Source: JAAYZQ01 sp034428935 (lineage in GTDB: Bacteria > Chloroflexota > Anaerolineae > JAAYZQ01). From it: a stretch of 10,123 nt of DNA. The notes beneath the pieces were generated by a model. It saw only the letters and a list, made by a program, of their open reading frames with translations. It was not told the DNA's origin and did not search any database. A program made the translations under genes and the position numbers. How positions within the stretch are numbered: position 1 is the first letter of the stretch; every line of letters begins with the position of its first letter. Below, piece after piece: positions 5,075 to 10,123 of the stretch. The stretch covers positions 1 to 10,123 of the forward strand of contig DAOUHB010000234.1 of assembly GCA_034428935.1 (NCBI GenBank), read 5' to 3'.

Positions 5075-6832
5075 ATGGTACTTGCCAGTGAGTTGATCCA
5101 GACGAAAACGCGCGTGGTTGCCGGCAATGGTGTCGTGGCTGCCGAAAGCCGCGAGGCCGCAGAGGCGGGCCTGTGCATCCTCAAGAAGGGGGGCAACGCC
5201 GTCGACGCGGCGGTGGCCACCTCATTCGCGGCCTGCGCCTGCGAGCCGGCCATGGCCAGCCTGGGTGGCGGCGGCGCAGCGCTGATCTACATGGCCGGCG
5301 AGGGCCGCACCATCGCCCTCGAGTTCGAAGGGCGCCTGCCCGCCGGTGCCAGCGAGGACATGTTCGTGGCCGACCTACTTCCGCCGGGCGTGCAGCCTCA
5401 CCCCAGCTTTGGCTGGCGCGGCACCAGGAACGACGCGGGCTGGATGGGCTATCGCTCCCTGGGCGTCCCTGGCCAGGTGGCAGGGCTTGAACAGATCCTG
5501 TCCCGCTTTGGGACCATGAGCCTGGCGGAGGTGATGGCGCCGGCCATCGAGATCTGTGAGAACGGCTACGAGGTCAACAACTATTACGCCCTCATGATCG
5601 GTAGCCACATGGAGTGGCTGCGGCGGTATCCGCCCCTTGATGATCTAATGCTGCCAGGTGGTTATCCGCCCCGACCCAGGACCGCCTACGACGAGGGAAC
5701 GGTCATCGTGCAGCCGGCGCTGGCCGAAACGCTGAGGCAGGTTGCCGGCGGTGGGACGGAGGCCTTTTACCGAGGCCCCGTTGCCGCAGCCATCGTAGCT
5801 GATACTGAACCTCATGGCTCCATCGTCACCCTGGAGGACTATGCCAGGTATCGGCCGAGGACTTACGAGGCCGGCCTGACCGGCAGCTACCGCGGCTACG
5901 AGTTGATCTGCATGCCCGAGGTCTTTGGTGGCATCCAGGTACTCCAGGCGCTCAATCTGCTGGAGGGGCTGGACCTCCGGGCTATGGGCCACAACAGCCC
6001 GCACTACCTGCACGCCGTGGCCGAGTGCCTGCGTCGGGCATGGGTCGACCGCTTTCGCTACATGGGCGACCCCGAGTTCGAGGACGTGCCCATCGAGGGG
6101 CTCGTGTCGAAGGAGTACGCCGCCGAGATACGCCCTCGTATCGACCTGGAGGCAGTGCCTGACGAGATCGGGCCCGGAGATCCGTGGCGGTACCAGGGTG
6201 ACGGGCAGGCGCCGCCAGCGGGCCGGCCCCGTGGTGTAGAGCGGGACGCACCCAACACGACGCACCTGTGTACCATGGACAGGCAGGGCAACATGGTGAG
6301 CATGGTGCAGACGCTGGGCGGTGCCTTTGGGGCCTATGTTCTGTCGGGCAGCACCGGCATCATCCTGCGCAATTATACCAACCTGTTCAACCCCGAGCCG
6401 GGAACCAGCAACTCCATCGGACCGTGGAAACGGCCCTCCAGCCACGACTCGCTGACGCTGGTCTTTCGCGATGGGCAGCCCTTCCTGACGGTTGGGGCGC
6501 CGGGCGGCCGCCGGGTGATCACCGCCGTGGTGCAGGTTCTGCTCAACGTCATCGACTTTGGCATGGACATCCAGGACGCCATCGCCGCCCCACGCATACA
6601 CATCGAGGGCAGCGACCCGAAGGTGCCCAGTGGCAAGCTGGTGCGGCGCCTGCTGGCCGACACTCGCCTGCCGGCGGGCGTCGTGGAGGACCTGCGGCGA
6701 CGGGGGCACGATGTGGTCCTGCTGGGCGACGGAAACTTTGCCTTGCCGGTGGGCATCATGCGAGACGAGGCCACGGGGCAGTTGCGCGGGGGTGTCACAG
6801 TACCGGTCCCCGCCATGGCCCTGGGCTACTGA
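5075..6832 (+). CDS. Gamma-glutamyltranspeptidase-family Ntn hydrolase, non-canonical substrate site
   Basis: A 585-residue proenzyme of the GGT family (about 580 in E. coli). These proteins cut themselves to expose an N-terminal Thr nucleophile that attacks amide bonds. NTTH at 394-397 marks the cleavage point, with Thr395 as nucleophile; Thr413, Ser455-Ser456 and the oxyanion pair Gly477-Gly478 (in GAPGGRR) are all present. The N-terminal GGNAVDAAVAT and LGGGG motifs and the LGVPGQVAGL motif are also family features. From memory of E. coli GGT, the residues gripping the glutamyl group (Arg114, Asn411, Gln430, Asp433) align here with Glu85, Gly415, Tyr434 and Leu437, so it may hydrolyse another amide, as GGT-like acylases and oxamate amidohydrolase do. 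It has no signal peptide, unlike most bacterial GGTs, so is probably cytoplasmic. GAAGGGA lies 10 bases before the ATG, and it starts 24 bases after the permease gene, which points to processing of the imported solute. Confidence 0.9.
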   Translation: MVLASELIQTKTRVVAGNGVVAAESREAAEAGLCILKKGGNAVDAAVATSFAACACEPAMASLGGGGAALIYMAGEGRTIALEFEGRLPAGASEDMFVADLLPPGVQPHPSFGWRGTRNDAGWMGYRSLGVPGQVAGLEQILSRFGTMSLAEVMAPAIEICENGYEVNNYYALMIGSHMEWLRRYPPLDDLMLPGGYPPRPRTAYDEGTVIVQPALAETLRQVAGGGTEAFYRGPVAAAIVADTEPHGSIVTLEDYARYRPRTYEAGLTGSYRGYELICMPEVFGGIQVLQALNLLEGLDLRAMGHNSPHYLHAVAECLRRAWVDRFRYMGDPEFEDVPIEGLVSKEYAAEIRPRIDLEAVPDEIGPGDPWRYQGDGQAPPAGRPRGVERDAPNTTHLCTMDRQGNMVSMVQTLGGAFGAYVLSGSTGIILRNYTNLFNPEPGTSNSIGPWKRPSSHDSLTLVFRDGQPFLTVGAPGGRRVITAVVQVLLNVIDFGMDIQDAIAAPRIHIEGSDPKVPSGKLVRRLLADTRLPAGVVEDLRRRGHDVVLLGDGNFALPVGIMRDEATGQLRGGVTVPVPAMALGY

Positions 6833-6854
6833 GGCTGCCGTCGCGGCGGCAGTC
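6833..6854 (+). other. Small hairpin directly after the GGT-like gene
   Basis: Starting at the base after the stop codon, 6833-6840 (GGCTGCCG) pairs with 6847-6854 (CGGCAGTC) through seven Watson-Crick pairs and one G-U, with a 6-base loop. No T-run follows. It may set RNA stability or slow ribosomes between the two enzyme genes. In sequence this GC-rich, a chance stem of this size is quite possible. Confidence 0.3.
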
Positions 6855-6885
6855 CTGGCAAATTGCCTCACCTGCAGGAGGGCAC

Positions 6886-8511
6886 GTGTTCCAGTTGATC
6901 GTCAAGGAAGGCATCGTGGTCGACGGCACCGGCAGGCCAGGCTGCCGAGCAGACGTGGGCATCAAGCAGGGCACCATCACCGTCCTGGGTCAACTCCATG
7001 GTGAGCTGGCCGAAAGGACCCTGGACGCCAGCGGCCTGGTCGTCTCGCCGGGCTGGATCGACTTGCACTCCCATTCGGACTTCACGATCATGATTAATGC
7101 CCGGGCTGAGAGCAAGGCTCGGCAGGGCATCACCACCGAGGTCACGGGCAACTGCGGCATTACTGCCGCACCCCTTCCCGACGCCCACCGCCGTGAGCTC
7201 CTCGACTTTCTGTCCATCAACCTGGGCATCGGCGGCACAGAGTCGCTGGACTGGGAGTGGCGTACCTTTGGCGACTACCTGGATCGCCTGCGCGGGACGC
7301 TCCTGGGAGTCAACCTGGCACCCCTGGTGGGCCACACGACGCTGCGTATTGCCGCCATGGGGGCTGCACAGGACCCAGCGACGGAAGAGGATCTGTCGGC
7401 CATGGAGGCGCTCCTGGAACACAGCCTGCTGGCCGGGGCCTTTGGCCTGTCCTCAGGCCTGGAGTATCCGCCTGCCTCCTACAGTGCGCCCGGGGAGATG
7501 GTCCGCCTGGCGCGCATCGCCGCCCGGCACGGCGCCCTGTATGCTACCCACATTCGCAGCGAGGACCTGGCCCTCTGGGGAGCCATCGCCGAGGCGGTGG
7601 ACGTTGGCGAGCGGTCCGGCTGCCGGGTCGAGATCTCGCACCTGAAGTTGGGGGGAGTGCGCAACTGGGGCCGGGCGCCCGAGCTCCTGGCATTCCTGGA
7701 CAGGGCGCGGGAGCGCGGCGTGGATGTGGCCTGGGACCAGTACCCGTACGTGGCCTGGGGCTCGAGCCTGATTGACTACCTGCCCCACTGGGTGGCTGCG
7801 GATGGCCGCGAAAGGCTTGCCGAGCGCTTGCTCGACGCGGCGGTTCGGAGGGCTATCCGCGCCGAAATTGAGGAGGAGGTTGGGAACGGCCGGCATCCCC
7901 TGTGCGCGGCGCCGTGGGACACGGTTCGCATTGCCCTGGTTGGGTCAGCAGCCAACCGCCATCACGAGGGCCGCACCATCGCCCAGATCGCTGCAAGCGA
8001 GGGCCGAGACCCGTTGGAGGTGGTCTTTGACCTCCTCGCCGCTGAGCGAGGGGCCGTCAAGACCCTGGTCTTTTGCGTCGACGAGGGCGACATCCGCACC
8101 ATCCTGCGCCATCCGCTGACCGCCGTCGTCACCGACGGCAGAGCTGTGGCCCCCTACGGTGTCCTGGGGCAGGGCATGATCCATCCGCGGTATTATGGTG
8201 CCTTTCCCCGGGTGCTGGCGCGATACGTGCGTGACGAAAAGCTGTTGACTCTGGAGAGCGCCATCCACAGGATGACACTAATGCCGGCCCGGAGGATCGG
8301 GCTGCACGACCGGGGGCGCATTGCCCCTGGATTCGCCGCCGACCTGACCATCTTTGACCCGGCAACCATCCAGGATCGGGCAACGTTCGAGCAGCCCCAC
8401 GAGTACCCGGCCGGCATCGCCTGGGTGATCCTCGGCGGCAACGTCGTGGTCGAGCAGGGCGAGCACACTGGCAGGATGTGCGGCCACGTCCTACGGCGCG
8501 GGGGGCGGTGA
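6886..8511 (+). CDS. N-acyl-D-amino-acid deacylase-like zinc amidohydrolase
   Basis: A 541-residue metal-dependent amidohydrolase. Family members remove the acyl group from N-acyl-D-amino acids in the cytoplasm. The N-terminal beta domain starts FQLIVKEGIVVDGTG, and VSPGWIDLHSHSD gives the metal pair His61 and His63. GITTEVTGNCG supplies Cys90, the bridging cysteine that marks the D-aminoacylase subgroup. THIRSE gives His222, ISHLKLGG gives His252, and VVTDG gives the catalytic Asp417. The C-terminal part (IGLHDRGRIAPGFAADLTIFDP) returns to the small beta domain. The start is set at GTG 6886 because homology begins at once and AGGAGGG lies at 6876-6882, although the spacing is short. A longer open frame upstream overlaps the GGT-like gene and is not protein-like. 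The last codon overlaps the next gene's ATG by one base. Related urea- or imino-ring-cleaving amidohydrolases remain possible, so the substrate is uncertain. Confidence 0.88.
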   Translation: MFQLIVKEGIVVDGTGRPGCRADVGIKQGTITVLGQLHGELAERTLDASGLVVSPGWIDLHSHSDFTIMINARAESKARQGITTEVTGNCGITAAPLPDAHRRELLDFLSINLGIGGTESLDWEWRTFGDYLDRLRGTLLGVNLAPLVGHTTLRIAAMGAAQDPATEEDLSAMEALLEHSLLAGAFGLSSGLEYPPASYSAPGEMVRLARIAARHGALYATHIRSEDLALWGAIAEAVDVGERSGCRVEISHLKLGGVRNWGRAPELLAFLDRARERGVDVAWDQYPYVAWGSSLIDYLPHWVAADGRERLAERLLDAAVRRAIRAEIEEEVGNGRHPLCAAPWDTVRIALVGSAANRHHEGRTIAQIAASEGRDPLEVVFDLLAAERGAVKTLVFCVDEGDIRTILRHPLTAVVTDGRAVAPYGVLGQGMIHPRYYGAFPRVLARYVRDEKLLTLESAIHRMTLMPARRIGLHDRGRIAPGFAADLTIFDPATIQDRATFEQPHEYPAGIAWVILGGNVVVEQGEHTGRMCGHVLRRGGR

Positions 8512-9614
8512 TGGACGGGCAGACAGAGGTGGGTGCCTATCCGACCCTCCTGCTGAAGGGCGATCACTATGCAATGGGCCTGCAGCACGGCCACCAGGTG
8601 CGGGCGCTGCGGCCCCAGATCGAGCGCGCTCTGGCGGCACGCTGGTTCGAGGCTCAGCCGGGCCCGTCCGAGGCGCGCTTCGAGGCGCTGTACCAGGAGA
8701 CGCGGGCGCTGATGGCCGAGCTTGACCGGCCGGGGCTGGAGCTGATGCGCGGCCAGGCCGACGCCCTGGGCCTGGATCTGGAGATGCTGCTGCGCTGTAA
8801 CCTGGCCGGTGTCCTGCTCGATAGCCGGAGCATCCGGGGCCACGTGGGCGACGAGGGCTGCACCACCTGGGCCGCCACGGGGCCGGCCACCGCCGGCGGG
8901 CGGCCCATCCTGGTCAAGAATCGCGACAGCAGCGTGGAGCACCTGCGCCTGCAGTGTGTCGCCCATGCCATGCCTGCCGTCGGGTATCGCTACCTATACG
9001 TGAGCAGCGCCGGCAGCCCGGGCGTGTTCTGCGCCGGCCTGAACGAAGCCGGGCTGGCGGTTGCCGACACGCACGTAACCTCGACTGACGTGGGCCCCGG
9101 CCTGCCCGACCATTCGTTGATGATGCACGTGCTGGAGAAGCACGACGACGTGCGGTCAGCTGTCGACTACCTGCGCTCCGTGCCCAAGATGGGCCGCCAC
9201 AACCTCCTCCTGGTCGACGTCCGCGGGTCCCTGGCCGTCTTCGAGATGGGTCACCGGACCTCCGGGCTGCGCGGGGCGCACGATGGCGTGCTGGTCAACA
9301 CCAATCACTTTGTCAGCCCCGAGATGGAGGCCTCCTTCGTGGACGTGTCGGCTCCCGAAGAGCAGGGCAACTCGCAGCGGCGCTTCGAGCAGGCTACCCG
9401 CGAGCTGGAAGCCGCTTTCGGTGCCATCGACGCGGGACTGGCACAGCGGCTCATGGCTGGCCACGCCAACCCCCAGTCTGCCTTATGTTGCCATCCCGGG
9501 GAGGCCACCGGCTACCGCACCATCTCGACGAGCATCTTTTTGCCCGCGGAGGGGCGGATGCTCTTTTGCCACGGGCTGCCCTGCCAGGGGCGATGGGACT
9601 TGCTTGCCGTATAA
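8511..9614 (+). CDS. C45-family Ntn hydrolase (acyl-CoA:6-aminopenicillanate acyltransferase-like)
   Basis: A 367-residue protein of the C45/AAT family. These are self-cleaving enzymes with an N-terminal Cys that make or break amide bonds, for example isopenicillin N acyltransferase. The N-terminal GDHYAMGLQHGHQV (17-30) is the family's G-x-Y-x-x-G-x-x-x-G type opening. The self-cleavage site is Gly116/Cys117 in DEGCTTWAA, and VKNRDS (135-140) carries the conserved Asp139. AGLNEAGLAV and VNTNHF further on are also typical of the family. No signal peptide is visible. Translation starts at ATG 8511 inside TGATG, overlapping the deacylase stop by one base, so the two are surely translationally coupled. 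A GTG at 8478 would add 11 unrelated residues. The coupling implies that this enzyme acts in the same pathway as the deacylase. The true substrate is unknown, and acyltransferase, peptide amidase and N-acyl amino acid hydrolase roles are all possible. Confidence 0.85.
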   Translation: MDGQTEVGAYPTLLLKGDHYAMGLQHGHQVRALRPQIERALAARWFEAQPGPSEARFEALYQETRALMAELDRPGLELMRGQADALGLDLEMLLRCNLAGVLLDSRSIRGHVGDEGCTTWAATGPATAGGRPILVKNRDSSVEHLRLQCVAHAMPAVGYRYLYVSSAGSPGVFCAGLNEAGLAVADTHVTSTDVGPGLPDHSLMMHVLEKHDDVRSAVDYLRSVPKMGRHNLLLVDVRGSLAVFEMGHRTSGLRGAHDGVLVNTNHFVSPEMEASFVDVSAPEEQGNSQRRFEQATRELEAAFGAIDAGLAQRLMAGHANPQSALCCHPGEATGYRTISTSIFLPAEGRMLFCHGLPCQGRWDLLAV

Positions 9615-9981
9615 GTTAGCCTGCGCCTGGCTGCCGATCCTGTCGGACCCCGAGGACGCGGAGCGGCTGGGCGCGCTGGCGCGGGCGATGCCGCCGGCCT
9701 GCCGCGCCATCTTCCCTCCAGCCGTTGTGCCCGAGCCCGGCGGCGCGCCGCAGCCCCACACCCTCCTCGATGGGTTTTTGCGACACCTGGTGGACCGCGC
9801 TGCGCGCTCTTGGGGTCGTGACGCTCTGGATCGGCGCCGCAAGGCACCCGAGGGCCTGGCCGGGGCCTGGTGGTCGGCCCTGTGGAGCGACAACGGCCGA
9901 ATCGAGCTGCCGACAGCTCAGCGCCCCGCCCTGGCCCGTTTCTTTGGCGACGGGGAGTGGGAGAAAGAGCCCGGCGTGTAG
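9615..9981 (+). pseudogene. Probable gene remnant, possibly an internal piece of a SNF2-type helicase
   Basis: Right after the C45 stop, frame 1 remains open to TAG 9979-9981. It reads like real protein: LACAWLPILSDPEDAERL, then PPACRAIFPP, LLDGFLRHLVDRAARSW, RRKAPEGLAGAWWSAL and a tail ending EKEPGV. The frame has no convincing start. Upstream it runs backwards into the C45 gene in the wrong frame, and the first ATG (9688) lacks a Shine-Dalgarno and would begin inside the homologous-looking part. The pattern of LPPACRA, a FL--LVD segment and a W--AL segment reminds me of the region ahead of the motor domain in bacterial SNF2 helicases of the HelZ/HepA type. That match is from memory and weak. 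A complete helicase would run many hundreds of residues further, so this would be a decayed fragment. It could instead be a small unknown gene starting at TTG 9604 or ATG 9688. Confidence 0.4.
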
Positions 9982-10082
9982 GCCCCAGCCGGGCCGCGCC
10001 ACCGGGCGGCTCGTTGGGTGATGGCTTGCCCTCGTTCATATATCACTCTGCACCAATTGCAAAGAGCAGCCAGTCCATCGAG

Positions 10083-10111
10083 TTGACAAACATCGATTAA
10101 TGGCTTACACT
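10083..10111 (+). promoter_or_regulatory. Possible promoter reading off the right edge
   Basis: TTGACA at 10083-10088 is a perfect -35 box. Seventeen bases later, TACACT at 10106-10111 keeps four of six -10 positions, including the key T, A and last T. The surrounding stretch from about 10035 is clearly more AT-rich than the operon. It lies beyond the gene remnant and would serve a gene starting outside the window. Confidence 0.4.
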
Positions 10112-10123
10112 GCGGGTACTCGT

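Noticed and set aside
6864..6884. Possible pairing of TGCCTC with the deacylase ribosome site
   Set aside because: It needs a bulged base and competes with the CCTGCAGG palindrome there, too weak to claim as regulation.
6268..6885. Long upstream extension of the deacylase frame overlapping the GGT-like gene
   Set aside because: The translation is low-complexity and repeats no family motif, while the other frame here encodes the conserved GGT core. Homology starts at 6886.
9283..9614. Part of the frame-1 open reading frame that overlaps the C45 gene
   Set aside because: It is a shadow of the C45 coding sequence. The C45 frame carries conserved family motifs to its stop, so no fusion or frameshift is needed.

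Overview
This GC-rich window most likely comes from a member of the Chloroflexota, probably environmental or uncultured. The main clue is the solute-binding lipoprotein: between its lipobox cysteine and its binding domain it has a Val/Glu-rich linker built on repeated EK-VTQVV units followed by a GTPQVVEK-type stretch. I know this linker style from many Chloroflexi ABC lipoproteins. High GC, GTG starts and tightly packed same-strand genes fit but do not prove it.

All recognisable genes are on the + strand. Bases 1-96 are the tail of an unidentified gene, followed by a strong hairpin (148-183) that may be its terminator. A new unit then begins at a perfect consensus sigma70-type promoter (TTGACA at 287, 17-base spacer, TATAAT at 310). 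AT-rich inverted repeats overlap the -10 box and probable start site and look like an operator. The first gene encodes a FadR-type GntR regulator (366-1103). It is followed by a family 5 solute-binding lipoprotein (1257-2963), two DppB/DppC-type permeases (3100-4104 and 4127-5050), a gamma-glutamyltranspeptidase-family Ntn hydrolase (5075-6832), a zinc amidohydrolase of the N-acyl-D-amino-acid deacylase group (6886-8511) and a C45/penicillin acyltransferase-type Ntn hydrolase (8511-9614). The gaps are 153, 136, 22, 24, 53 and -1 bases, so this is probably one regulated operon with a strong hairpin (2992-3047) between the binding protein and the permeases.

The genes suggest uptake of a peptide-like or acylated amino compound across the membrane and then cytoplasmic breakage of its amide bonds by three unrelated hydrolases. 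None of the three has a visible signal peptide. The GGT-like enzyme keeps the catalytic Thr, the Ser pair and the oxyanion Gly-Gly. It appears to have lost the residues that hold the alpha-amino and alpha-carboxylate groups of a gamma-glutamyl substrate, so the true substrate may not be a gamma-glutamyl compound. The ATPase subunits of the transporter are not in the window.

After 9614 the operon ends in what looks like a gene remnant (9615-9981, possibly a piece of a SNF2-type helicase). A short AT-rich stretch with a possible promoter (10083-10111) follows and reads toward the right edge. I found no tRNA, rRNA, CRISPR array or intact mobile element.
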